Source: Cryobacterium frigoriphilum (GTDB lineage: Bacteria; Actinomycetota; Actinomycetes; Actinomycetales; Microbacteriaceae). Taken from it: a DNA stretch of 64,000 nt. Positions 9,706 to 17,918 of the stretch are shown piece by piece (position 1 is the stretch's first letter; the number at the start of each line of letters is the position of its first letter). The notes below the pieces were generated by a model. That model made no database searches and was not told the origin of the DNA. It saw nothing but the letters and a program-made list of their open reading frames with translations. The DNA is taken from the NCBI RefSeq assembly GCF_004403305.1, contig NZ_SOHE01000036.1, positions 16,893 to 80,892 on the forward strand, given 5' to 3'. The position numbers and the translations under genes are program-made.

Positions 9706-9723
9706 GATCACGATCGAGAGTCG

Positions 9724-10545
9724 CTAGTTGGACTTCGCCGTGATCCATACGGTCAGGGCTACGATCGCGCCCAGGCCGAAGATCCAGATGAAGAGTCCTT
9801 CTGCAACCGGCCCCAGGGAGCCGATGGCGAGGCCACCGGGCGAGGGGTTGTCCTCGATGTACTTGAGGTACGTGATGATGTCGCGCTTGTTCTCCGGGGA
9901 GATGTTCATGTCGTTGAAGACGGGCATGTTCTGCGGGCCGGTAACCATGGCCTCGTAGACGTGCACGGCCGAAACGTCGGCCAGACTCGGGGCGAACTTA
10001 CCCTCGGTCAGGGCTCCGCCGGCACCGGCCACGTTGTGGCACATGGCGCAGTTGATGCGGAACAGCTCGGCACCGACGGCTGCGTCGCCCTCGCCGTCGA
10101 GTACTTCACCCTCGGGGATAGCAGGGCCGGGAGCCAGCGAGGCGACATACGCAGCGAGAGCGGCGGTCTGTTCCTCGGTGAACTGCACCGGCTTCTTGAG
10201 CGCCTGTGGGCCCTGCATCTGCAGCGGCATGCGGCCGGTTCCGACCTGGAAGTCGACGGATGCGGCGCCGACGCCGATGAGGCTGGGTCCGTCTCCGGAG
10301 CCCTGAGCGCTCAAACCGTGGCAGGTGGCACAGTTGGCGGCGAAGAGTTTCTCGCCGTCATCAATGGTCTGCTGCGAGTTCGCGTCGGATTCGGCGCTGG
10401 CCGTGGTGGTGCTGAAGGCCGCGTAGGCGCCGCCGGTGAACAGCAGCCCAATCGCGATGAGGGCGACGCTGGCCAGAGGATGGCGTCGGCCGGCTTTGCG
10501 ACCCTTGCGGGCCTTGGATGCTGGGTTCATTGTTTTCCTGGTCAT
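9724..10545 (-). CDS. qcrC: Cytochrome bc1 complex dihaem cytochrome c subunit
   Basis: Dihaem c-type cytochrome that links the bc1 complex directly to the aa3 oxidase, removing the need for a soluble cytochrome c. N-terminal membrane anchor near 24-44, haem c sites CATCH (72-76) and CAMCH (166-170), and a C-terminal helix near 248-268. The ATG at 10545 is used here; an ATG at 10530 has a closer AGGA and may be the real start. It follows ctaE by 24 bases and precedes qcrA. Confidence 0.95.
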   Translation of the reverse strand: MTRKTMNPASKARKGRKAGRRHPLASVALIAIGLLFTGGAYAAFSTTTASAESDANSQQTIDDGEKLFAANCATCHGLSAQGSGDGPSLIGVGAASVDFQVGTGRMPLQMQGPQALKKPVQFTEEQTAALAAYVASLAPGPAIPEGEVLDGEGDAAVGAELFRINCAMCHNVAGAGGALTEGKFAPSLADVSAVHVYEAMVTGPQNMPVFNDMNISPENKRDIITYLKYIEDNPSPGGLAIGSLGPVAEGLFIWIFGLGAIVALTVWITAKSN

Positions 10546-10569
10546 GCTGAAGTTGTCCGCTCCTGAATC

Positions 10570-11199
10570 CTATTTAAGAACGTAGACGACCAGGAAAAGC
10601 CCGATCCAGACGACGTCGACGAAGTGCCAGTAGTAGGAAACCACGATCGCGCTGGTGGCTTCTTTGTGTCCGAAGTTCTTGACCGCGAATGCACGGCCAA
10701 TGACGAGAAGGAAGGCGAGCAGGCCCGCGGTCACGTGGATTCCGTGGAAACCGGTCGTGATGTAGAACGCCGAACCGTAGGCGTCGCTGTTGAGGGCGAT
10801 GCCCTCGGACACCAGGGTGGCGTACTCAAAGACCTGGCCGGTGACGAAGATCGCGCCGAGGGCGTAGGTGAGGAAGAACCACTCGACCATGCCCCACTGG
10901 CTGAGCTTCCACCCGGTGGAGCGTGCCTGGAGGCGTTCTGCCGCGAACACACCGAACTGGCACGTCACCGAAGACGTCACCAGAATGAGTGTGTTGAGCA
11001 GGGCGAAGGTGAAGTTGTGCTTGTCCGCTTGGAACAACCACAGTTCGGGTGAGGTGGATCGGAGAGTGAAGTAGATGGCAAACAGCCCCGCGAAGAACAT
11101 CACCTCGCTCCCCAGCCACACAATGGTGCCCACAGCCACGCTGTTGGGCCTGTTCACAACGGGCGCATTGGCCGTTTGAGTAATTGAGGTGCTGGTCAC
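10570..11199 (-). CDS. ctaE: Cytochrome c oxidase subunit III
   Basis: Subunit III of the aa3 oxidase, about five helices, with the family sequences [14 protein letters not shown] near the start and [14 protein letters not shown] near the end. The GTG at 11199 is chosen because homologues begin about here, but GGAGG sits only 2 bases from it, an odd spacing; in-frame ATGs at 11238 and 11250 have no ribosome site. First gene of ctaE-qcrC-qcrA-qcrB on the minus strand, divergent from trpD. Start uncertain, identity certain. Confidence 0.93.
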   Translation of the reverse strand: MTSTSITQTANAPVVNRPNSVAVGTIVWLGSEVMFFAGLFAIYFTLRSTSPELWLFQADKHNFTFALLNTLILVTSSVTCQFGVFAAERLQARSTGWKLSQWGMVEWFFLTYALGAIFVTGQVFEYATLVSEGIALNSDAYGSAFYITTGFHGIHVTAGLLAFLLVIGRAFAVKNFGHKEATSAIVVSYYWHFVDVVWIGLFLVVYVLK

Positions 11200-11392
11200 C
11201 CCTCCATTATGGCCGATATTTGCACAGCTTTTTCTCATTGTCGCGTGCAAGTACGGTCTTTTCAGACGTTGGGGGCGTGAAATTTGACCCGATGGGGGAC
11301 ACCCGCCACGGTCGTTACGCGCGGAACACCGGGCTGTGTGGGGGCTGCGGCCAACGCGAGGGGGACCCTGAGTATCGCCATAGGATCGATCT

Positions 11393-12445
11393 ATGCTCGA
11401 AATTCAGTCTTGGCCAAATATTTTGAATGCCCTCCTGAGCGGAAGCGACCTGAGCGTGGCGGATGCCGCGTGGAGCATGCAGCAGATCATGCTCGGTGAA
11501 GCGACGCCGGCTCAACTCGCGGCCTTTCTGGTCGCGCTGCGGGCCAAGGGCGAGACGGTTGACGAAATCGTGGGTTTTCGTGACGCCATTCTTGAGCAGG
11601 CGGTACCGCTGCCGGTCGATCCGATGGCACTGGACATCGTGGGAACGGGCGGGGACCGGTTCGGCACCGTCAACGTGTCGACCATGGCGTCGATTGTCTG
11701 CGCGGCGGCCGGCGTTCCCGTCGTGAAGCACGGTAATAAGGCGGCGAGCTCGGCCTCCGGGTCGTCCGACGTGTTGGCGGCGCTCGGCGTGGATCTGACG
11801 CTGCCGCCCGAGCGGGTGGCACGGATCCTGACGGAAACGGGGATCACGTTCGCCTTCGCCGCTGCTTTCCACCCGGGTTTTCGCCACGCCGGCCCGGTTC
11901 GGGCACAACTTGGTATCCCGACCGTCTTCAACTACCTGGGGCCGCTGTGCAACCCAGCGCGGCCGGAGGCATCCGCTGTCGGCGTCGCGACGCTGGACCG
12001 GGTGCCGCTGTTTGTTGGCGTCTTTCAGACCCGGGGTGCGACCGCTCTGGTCTTTCGCGGCGACGACGGCCTGGACGAACTCACCACGACCGGACACAGC
12101 CACATCTGGGAGATCTCGCGCGGACTCGTCACGGAGCACGACCTCGATCCGCGTGAACTCGGAATCAAGCGGGCCGCAATCAGCGAACTGGTTGGCGGAG
12201 ACGCCGCACACAACGCCGCCGTCGTGCACTCGGCGTTCAGCGGTGACCTGGGCCCGGTGCGAGACATCGTTCTGCTCAACGCGGCGGCCGGACTGGTTGC
12301 CTTCGCACTGGCAGGCGACCCCGGACAGTCCCAGATCTCAATCGTGAAGCGTTTTCGCGACAAGATGGCCGTGGCCGCGGAGGCTATCGACTCCGGTGCG
12401 GCCACGGCCAAGCTTGCGCAGTGGGTCGATGCGACCCGTTCCTGA
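11393..12445 (+). CDS. trpD: Anthranilate phosphoribosyltransferase
   Basis: Second step of tryptophan synthesis: anthranilate plus PRPP gives phosphoribosyl-anthranilate. Hallmarks are the PRPP loop GTGGD (residues ~83-87), NVSTMAS and [17 protein letters not shown] (~110). 350 aa is a normal length. It stands alone here, away from other trp genes, a common arrangement in Microbacteriaceae. TAGGAT (11381-11386) lies 6 bases before the ATG and could be a -10 of a leaderless transcript, though no clear -35 is seen. Confidence 0.96.
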   Translation: MLEIQSWPNILNALLSGSDLSVADAAWSMQQIMLGEATPAQLAAFLVALRAKGETVDEIVGFRDAILEQAVPLPVDPMALDIVGTGGDRFGTVNVSTMASIVCAAAGVPVVKHGNKAASSASGSSDVLAALGVDLTLPPERVARILTETGITFAFAAAFHPGFRHAGPVRAQLGIPTVFNYLGPLCNPARPEASAVGVATLDRVPLFVGVFQTRGATALVFRGDDGLDELTTTGHSHIWEISRGLVTEHDLDPRELGIKRAAISELVGGDAAHNAAVVHSAFSGDLGPVRDIVLLNAAAGLVAFALAGDPGQSQISIVKRFRDKMAVAAEAIDSGAATAKLAQWVDATRS

Positions 12446-12492
12446 GCGGTCAGAACTTCGGAGTGCAGAACTCCGGACTGCCGAACTTTGGC

Positions 12493-14007
12493 CTACAGAA
12501 CGTCGTCGTCGACCCAATCGAAGGTCTTGGTGACGGCCTTCTTCCAGTTACGTAACTGGCGGTCGCGCTCCTCGACGTCCATCTTCGGCACCCACCGGCT
12601 GTCCTCCTGCCAGTTGGCCCGCAGCTCGTCGAGGCCGCTCCAGAAACCGACCGCGAGTCCGGCCGCATAGGCTGCGCCGAGCGCGGTCGTTTCGGCGACG
12701 ACCGGGCGCACCACGGGAACACCGAGGATGTCGGCCTGGAACTGCATGAGCGTGTTGTTGGCGATCATGCCGCCGTCGACCTTGATTTCGGTCAGCGGAA
12801 CGCCGGAATCGGCGTTGACGGCGTCGATCACCTCTCGGGTCTGAAAGGCCGTCGCCTCAAGCGCGGCCCGGGCGATGTGGCCACGGTTCACGAATCGAGT
12901 CAGCCCGACCAGAGCCCCGCGGGCATCCGCTCGCCAGTACGGCGCGAACAGCCCCGAGAACGCGGGCACGAAGTACGCACCACCGTTGTCCTCCACCGTG
13001 TTTGCGAGGGTTTCGATTTCGGGCGCGGATGCGATCATGCCGAGGTTGTCCCGCATCCACTGCACCAATGACCCCGTGACCGCGATGGAACCCTCGAGCG
13101 CGTAGTGCGGGGCGTCCGTTCCGAGCTGGTAACCGAGAGTGGTGAGCAGACCGTTCTTGGAGTGCACGATTTCGGTGCCGGTGTTAAAAATGAGAAAGTT
13201 GCCGGTGCCGTACGTGTTCTTGGCCTCGCCCTGGTCGAAGGCCGCCTGACCGAAAGTCGCCGCCTGCTGGTCACCGAGGATTCCGGCAACGGGCACCTCC
13301 CGCAGGAGGCTGTTCTCGCTGATCGTGCCGTACACCTCCGATGAGGAACGGATGTCCGGCATCATCGAACGGGGAACGTCGAAGATTCCGAGGATCTCGT
13401 CATCCCACTGCAGGGTCTCCAGGTCCATGAAGAGCGTTCGGCTGGCGTTGGTGACATCGGTGGCATGCACCCCACCGTCGACACCGCCCGTGAGGTTCCA
13501 GAGCACCCAGCAGTCGGTGGTACCGAACAACAGGTCACCCGCTTCGGCCTTCTCGCGTGCACCCGGCACATTCTCGAGGATCCAGACAATCTTGGTTCCG
13601 GAGAAGTAGGTTGCGAGCGGCAGCCCGACCCGCTTCTTGAACCGCTCAACACCTCCGTCGGCCGCCAGCCGATCGACGATCGGCTGGGTGCGGGTGTCCT
13701 GCCAGACAATGGCGTTGTACACGGGAACTCCGGTCGTCTTGTCCCAGACCACCGCGGTCTCACGCTGGTTCGTGATGCCCACGGCCCGAATGTCGTGCCG
13801 GGTGATGTTCGCCTTGGACAGGGCCTGGCCGATCACCTCGCGCACGTTGTCCCAGATCTCCCGCGGGTCGTGTTCGACCCAGCCCGCCTGGGGAAAAATC
13901 TGCTCGTGCTCAAGCTGGCCGGTCGACACGATCGACCCCGCCTTGTCGAAGATGATCGCCCGGGAGCTGGTCGTGCCCTGGTCGATCGACAGAATGTAGT
14001 CACTCAT
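12493..14007 (-). CDS. glpK: Glycerol kinase
   Basis: ATP-dependent phosphorylation of glycerol to glycerol-3-phosphate. FGGY-family kinase: N-terminal phosphate loop DQGTTSSRA (residues 9-17), central VGITNQRET, and the C-terminal [14 protein letters not shown]. 504 aa, typical. GGAGGC lies well placed before the ATG. It follows glpF on the same strand with a 72-base gap, forming a glpFK operon, and faces trpD convergently; only a weak 6-bp hairpin near 12457-12473 lies between them. Confidence 0.97.
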   Translation of the reverse strand: MSDYILSIDQGTTSSRAIIFDKAGSIVSTGQLEHEQIFPQAGWVEHDPREIWDNVREVIGQALSKANITRHDIRAVGITNQRETAVVWDKTTGVPVYNAIVWQDTRTQPIVDRLAADGGVERFKKRVGLPLATYFSGTKIVWILENVPGAREKAEAGDLLFGTTDCWVLWNLTGGVDGGVHATDVTNASRTLFMDLETLQWDDEILGIFDVPRSMMPDIRSSSEVYGTISENSLLREVPVAGILGDQQAATFGQAAFDQGEAKNTYGTGNFLIFNTGTEIVHSKNGLLTTLGYQLGTDAPHYALEGSIAVTGSLVQWMRDNLGMIASAPEIETLANTVEDNGGAYFVPAFSGLFAPYWRADARGALVGLTRFVNRGHIARAALEATAFQTREVIDAVNADSGVPLTEIKVDGGMIANNTLMQFQADILGVPVVRPVVAETTALGAAYAAGLAVGFWSGLDELRANWQEDSRWVPKMDVEERDRQLRNWKKAVTKTFDWVDDDVL

Positions 14008-14079
14008 AGCTTCGTTGCCTCCTGTGTTGATTCCGTATGGTGTGGAGCGTGTGGACGGGACGGGGTGCGCGGGTGCGGC

Positions 14080-14835
14080 CTAGACGACCGGGAGCAGGAC
14101 CAGCGACGCCCAACCGGCAACCACCCCGCCGATGATCGGTCCCACCACGGGAACCCAGGAGTACGACCAGTCAGACGATCCCTTGCCCTTGATCGGAAGG
14201 ATGAAGTGCGCGATGCGCGGCCCCAGGTCGCGGGCGGGGTTGATGGCGTAGCCGGTCGGTCCACCGAGTGAGGTACCGATCACGATGACCAGGATGGCAA
14301 CCGGTAGCGGGCCAAGCGCCGCCAGCCCCCCGCCATCGCCCCAGCCGCCGAAGGCGAGGATCACGAAGACGAGCACGAAGGTGCCGATCGCCTCGGTGAC
14401 CAGATTCCAGCCGTAGGAGCGGATGGCCGGACCGGTCGAGAAGACCCCCAGCTTGTTGGCGGGTTCGGGTTCGGCGTCGAAGTGCTGCTTGTAGGCAAGC
14501 CAGCAGAACACGGCGCCGAGGATCGCGCCGAGCATTTGGCCCGCAATGTAGACGAGCACCGATGTCACATTGACGGGTACATCGCTGCCGAATTCGTCTG
14601 TGCCCGCCGCGACCAGACCGAGCGTGACGGCGGGGTTGAGGTGCGAGCCGGAGTTGAGGCTGACGAGCACGCCGGCGAAGACGGCGAAACCCCAGCCGAT
14701 GGTGACCATCAGAAAGCCGCCACCGAGACCCTTGTTCTTGGCGAGGGCGACGTTGGCAACGACGCCGGTGCCGAGGAGTACGAGCATCGCCGTGCCCACG
14801 AGTTCGGACAGGAATACAACTCCGATATTTTCCAC
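14080..14835 (-). CDS. glpF: Glycerol uptake facilitator (aquaglyceroporin)
   Basis: MIP-family channel with six predicted helices and both NPA boxes (SHLNPAVT and YAINPARDLGPR). The Asp after the second NPA-R (RDLGPR) is the glycerol-facilitator signature. GTG start at 14835 with AAAGG 7 bases upstream. It is transcribed divergently from dhaK; the 243-base gap holds the promoters for both, and I see only a possible -10 (TAGAAT, 14942-14947) facing dhaK. Confidence 0.94.
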   Translation of the reverse strand: MENIGVVFLSELVGTAMLVLLGTGVVANVALAKNKGLGGGFLMVTIGWGFAVFAGVLVSLNSGSHLNPAVTLGLVAAGTDEFGSDVPVNVTSVLVYIAGQMLGAILGAVFCWLAYKQHFDAEPEPANKLGVFSTGPAIRSYGWNLVTEAIGTFVLVFVILAFGGWGDGGGLAALGPLPVAILVIVIGTSLGGPTGYAINPARDLGPRIAHFILPIKGKGSSDWSYSWVPVVGPIIGGVVAGWASLVLLPVV

Positions 14836-15078
14836 GATAACCTTTCAGTTGAGGCCGGGGAATGCCGAAGCTGCCCCTTGCGGTGAGCGGTTTGCAACAC
14901 CATAGCGCGGGGTCTTCGATCGGGGAATGGCCCCGTCGGAGTAGAATTTCCGCACCGATTCGCAGGCTCTATCCGCTTAACACGATGACCGCGCGCGCGT
15001 ATGTTATGCCGTGGACCGTGCATAGTTTCTGGTCTCCTCGCACGCTTTCACCCGCGCACCACCGATGAATGGATGGCC

Positions 15079-16080
15079 ATGAAGAAGCTCATCAATGATC
15101 CGAAAAACGTCGTCAACGAGGCCGTCGCAGGGTTTGAAGCGGCCCACTCCGATCTCGTGCGGGTCTCCCACGACCCGATCTTCATCGTGCGGGCGGATGC
15201 GCCGGTGGCCGGCAAGGTCGGCATCGTGAGCGGCGGCGGCAGCGGGCACGAGCCGATGCACGGGGGTTTCGTCGGCGCGGGCATGCTTGACGCCGCGGTT
15301 CCTGGCGCCGTGTTCACGTCTCCGACACCAGACCCGATTCTCGCGGCGACTCAGGCCGTCGACGGCGGGGCCGGGGTGCTGCACATCGTCAAGAACTACA
15401 CCGGTGACGTACTCAACTTTGAGACGGCCGCCGACCTCGCTCTGGCCGAGGGGATCGAGGTCGCAGCCGTGATCATCAATGATGATGTCGCGGTCAAGGA
15501 TTCCCTCTATACCGCGGGTCGTCGCGGCGTCGCGGGCACGGTTCTCGTGGAAAAGATCGCCGGCGCGGCCGCTGAACGCGGTGACGACCTCGCATCCGTC
15601 GCCCGCGTCGCCGACAAGGTCAACTCCCTCGTTCGCTCGATGGGTGTGGCCCTCACTCCCTGCGTCGTGCCGCATGCGGGGGAGCCGAGCTTCACCCTCG
15701 CCGATGACGAGATCGAGATCGGGATCGGGATCCACGGAGAGCCGGGCCGGGAACGCATCAAGCTCGAACCGGCCGACGCGATCGTCGATCGACTTCTCGG
15801 CCCGATCCTGACAGACCTGCCCTTCGTGAGCGGCGACCGAGTGCTGCTGTTCGTCAACGGTATGGGCGGCACACCGCAGGTCGAGTTGTACATCGTGTTC
15901 CGTCGCGCCGCGGAAGTGCTCGCGGAGCACGGAATCGACATCGCCCGCACCCTCGTGGGCAATTTCACCACGTCGCTCGAGATGCAGGGCATGTCCATCT
16001 CCATCCTGAAACTCGATGACGAGCTCATCACCCTGTGGGATGCACCCGTCGCGACCGCCGCCCTGCGGTGGGGAAGGTAA
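15079..16080 (+). CDS. dhaK: Dihydroxyacetone kinase, substrate-binding subunit
   Basis: DhaK binds dihydroxyacetone covalently and receives phosphate from Dha[16 protein letters not shown] (residues 52-66) lines the site and His219 in GIGIHGEPG is the expected hemiaminal-forming residue. The ATG at 15079 gives the usual start MKKLIND; the ATG at 15073 is an alternative and neither has a strong ribosome site. First gene of dhaKLM, divergent from glpFK, so glycerol and dihydroxyacetone entry into glycolysis are coded side by side. Confidence 0.96.
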   Translation: MKKLINDPKNVVNEAVAGFEAAHSDLVRVSHDPIFIVRADAPVAGKVGIVSGGGSGHEPMHGGFVGAGMLDAAVPGAVFTSPTPDPILAATQAVDGGAGVLHIVKNYTGDVLNFETAADLALAEGIEVAAVIINDDVAVKDSLYTAGRRGVAGTVLVEKIAGAAAERGDDLASVARVADKVNSLVRSMGVALTPCVVPHAGEPSFTLADDEIEIGIGIHGEPGRERIKLEPADAIVDRLLGPILTDLPFVSGDRVLLFVNGMGGTPQVELYIVFRRAAEVLAEHGIDIARTLVGNFTTSLEMQGMSISILKLDDELITLWDAPVATAALRWGR

Positions 16081-16087
16081 CGCCGGA

Positions 16088-16756
16088 ATGAGTCCAAATG
16101 TCACGAGTCCGAACGGCACGAGTCTGAACGGCACCTGGGCCGAGGCCTGGATCAGAGAGTGTGCCGGGGTCATCGCGGAGCACCGCGCAGAGCTGAATAC
16201 CCTGGATCGCGCCATCGGCGACGGCGATCACGGTGAGAACATGGACCGTGGCTTTCAGGCCGTGGTGCTCAAGCTCGATGCTCTGCCGTCCGGGTCAACC
16301 CCCGGTGAGGTTCTGAAGCTCGTGGCCACGACTCTCATTTCGACCGTGGGCGGGGCCTCCGGTCCGCTGTTCGGCACGGCCTTTCTGAAGGCCGCGATCG
16401 CCGTCAGCGGTGCCGACACCCTGCATGCGGCGGCGACCGTGGCCCTGCTGACGGCCGCGCGTGACGGTATCGTGCTGCGCGGCAAGGCTCAGGTCGGCGA
16501 CAAAACGATGATCGACGCCTGGACCCCGGCCGTCGACGCTGCCATCGACTCCCAGCACGCTGGTGAATCGGTCGTGACGCTGCTCGAACGGGCAGCGGAT
16601 GCCGCAGCCACCGGCGCACTCGCGACCGAACCGCTCGTCGCCCACAAGGGCCGGGCGAGCTATCTGGGGGAGCGGGCCATCGGACACCGCGACCCCGGCG
16701 CCGAATCGACCACTCTGCTGCTGCGGGCCGCCGCCGAAACCGCGGCCCGCGCGTGA
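16088..16756 (+). CDS. dhaL: Dihydroxyacetone kinase, ADP-binding subunit
   Basis: DhaL keeps a tightly bound ADP that is recharged by DhaM and phosphorylates dihydroxyacetone on DhaK. The Mg-ADP motif DGDHGENMDRGF is intact. The N-terminal ~15 residues carry a short Asn-Gly-Thr duplication ahead of the conserved domain. The ATG lies 7 bases after the dhaK stop with GGGAAGG upstream. Its TGA overlaps the dhaM GTG by 4 bases, which argues for coupled translation. Confidence 0.95.
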   Translation: MSPNVTSPNGTSLNGTWAEAWIRECAGVIAEHRAELNTLDRAIGDGDHGENMDRGFQAVVLKLDALPSGSTPGEVLKLVATTLISTVGGASGPLFGTAFLKAAIAVSGADTLHAAATVALLTAARDGIVLRGKAQVGDKTMIDAWTPAVDAAIDSQHAGESVVTLLERAADAAATGALATEPLVAHKGRASYLGERAIGHRDPGAESTTLLLRAAAETAARA

Positions 16757-17481
16757 GCGCCGCCGGCATCGGCTCCGACGACCTGCGCGCCGCCCGGGTC
16801 GGTGTCGTCTTCGTTTCACACAGCGCGAAAATCGCAGCGGGTCTGGTCGAGCTGGCCGGGCAGATGGCCCCGGCGACCACGCTCGTCGCGGCGGGGGGAA
16901 CCGACGCAGACGAGCTCGGAACCAGCTTCGAGCGGGTGTCCGGCGCCATGGTCGCGGCGGATGGCGGCCGGGGCGTGGTTGTGCTCTGTGACCTGGGCTC
17001 GGCGATCCTGACGGCGGAGACGGCGCTGGATTTTCTGGACGATGAGCTGCGAACACGCGTGCGCATCGTCGATGCTCCGCTCGTGGAGGGCGGCGTGGCC
17101 GCCGCAGTCGCCGCCGAGATCGGGGGAGACCTCGAGGCCGTGGCGGCCGCGGCCGAGGGCGCCGACAGGTACGCCCCCGCGCCCCACGACGGCGATGCTT
17201 CGCCTGCCACCATGACGGATGACAGCGGGGCCGTGACACGCACGGCCACGCTCGTCAACACTGACGGCCTGCATGCGCGTCCCGCTGCCGACTTCGTCAG
17301 GCTCGCGAGCACCTTTTCGGCGCAGATCACCGTCAACGATCAGGATGCGACGAGCCTGCTCGGCATCATGGGTCTCGGACTCACGATTGGCACGTCGGCA
17401 CGGATCTCGGCAGTAGGCACCGACGCCGAGGCCGCCGTCACGGCGCTGACGGAATTGATCGAGTCTGGGTTCGGGGAATAG
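16753..17481 (+). CDS. dhaM: PTS-dependent DhaM phosphotransferase (IIA-HPr fusion)
   Basis: Phosphocarrier that re-phosphorylates the ADP on DhaL. Two domains: an EIIA-mannose-like domain (about 14-135) with His23 in VSHSAKIAAG, and an HPr domain (about 160-242) with His174 in GLHARPAADF. The EI-like third domain of E. coli DhaM is missing, as is usual in Gram-positives, so EI must be supplied elsewhere. GTG start overlapping dhaL. The covalent HPr domain removes the need for a free HPr (inference). Confidence 0.93.
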   Translation: MSAAGIGSDDLRAARVGVVFVSHSAKIAAGLVELAGQMAPATTLVAAGGTDADELGTSFERVSGAMVAADGGRGVVVLCDLGSAILTAETALDFLDDELRTRVRIVDAPLVEGGVAAAVAAEIGGDLEAVAAAAEGADRYAPAPHDGDASPATMTDDSGAVTRTATLVNTDGLHARPAADFVRLASTFSAQITVNDQDATSLLGIMGLGLTIGTSARISAVGTDAEAAVTALTELIESGFGE

Positions 17482-17523
17482 CACCGACCGTGAACAGCTT
17501 TTCTCTAGCATATTCTCGTCGTT

Positions 17524-17742
17524 GTGTCCAATTCGGCGTATGGTATGCGCATGAATCAGAACTCGGCTCGGCATGCGGAATCGCCCTCCTGCCCCGTGTG
17601 CGGGCACCCGATGAGTGAGCACACGATCGACCATTCCACGCGCAACACGATTCTCAACTGCCCCGTTCCACAACGGGATGGCTGGGACCGTGATGCCTAC
17701 CAACCCGTGAACGAATTCGGGATGGTCATTCACCACGAATAG
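17524..17742 (+). CDS. Small Cys/His-rich hypothetical protein
   Basis: Up to 72 residues from a GTG; ATGs at 17545 and 17551 are alternatives and none has a clear ribosome site. The body CPVCGHPMSEHTIDH followed by a further Cys in ILNCPVP suggests a small zinc-binding fold. Asp, His and Tyr content is higher than in shadow frames, which supports coding. No family recognised. It sits alone after dhaM. A possible -10 (TATTCT, 17511-17516) 7 bases before the GTG hints at a leaderless start. Confidence 0.55.
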   Translation: MSNSAYGMRMNQNSARHAESPSCPVCGHPMSEHTIDHSTRNTILNCPVPQRDGWDRDAYQPVNEFGMVIHHE

Positions 17743-17824
17743 CCGGCAGGGCGCTGCGCGGGTGTTGCGGCGTGTCGCCGACGGCTCGCAGGCCGACGCG
17801 GCCCTACAAGAGTCACCGAATGCC

Positions 17825-17856
17825 TTTGACTTGACATAATGTGCATTATCGGTCAT
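17825..17856. promoter_or_regulatory. Orphan promoter/operator-like dyad
   Basis: Overlapping TTGACT and TTGACA run into the perfect dyad ATAATG-TG-CATTAT (17836-17849), an AT-rich island in GC-rich DNA. No gene begins downstream on either strand: to the right is the 3' end of the class II uvrA, to the left the 3' end of the small gene. It may be a remnant of a lost gene or a binding site. Confidence 0.35.
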
Positions 17857-17918
17857 GTTGCCGTCAGCCACGATCGGGGCCGTGGCCGGCGTTCGGCAGG
17901 CTCGGTTGCAGCCCAGCT

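Noticed and set aside
12457-12473. Terminator between trpD and glpK
   Set aside because: Only a 6-bp stem with no T-run; too weak to call.
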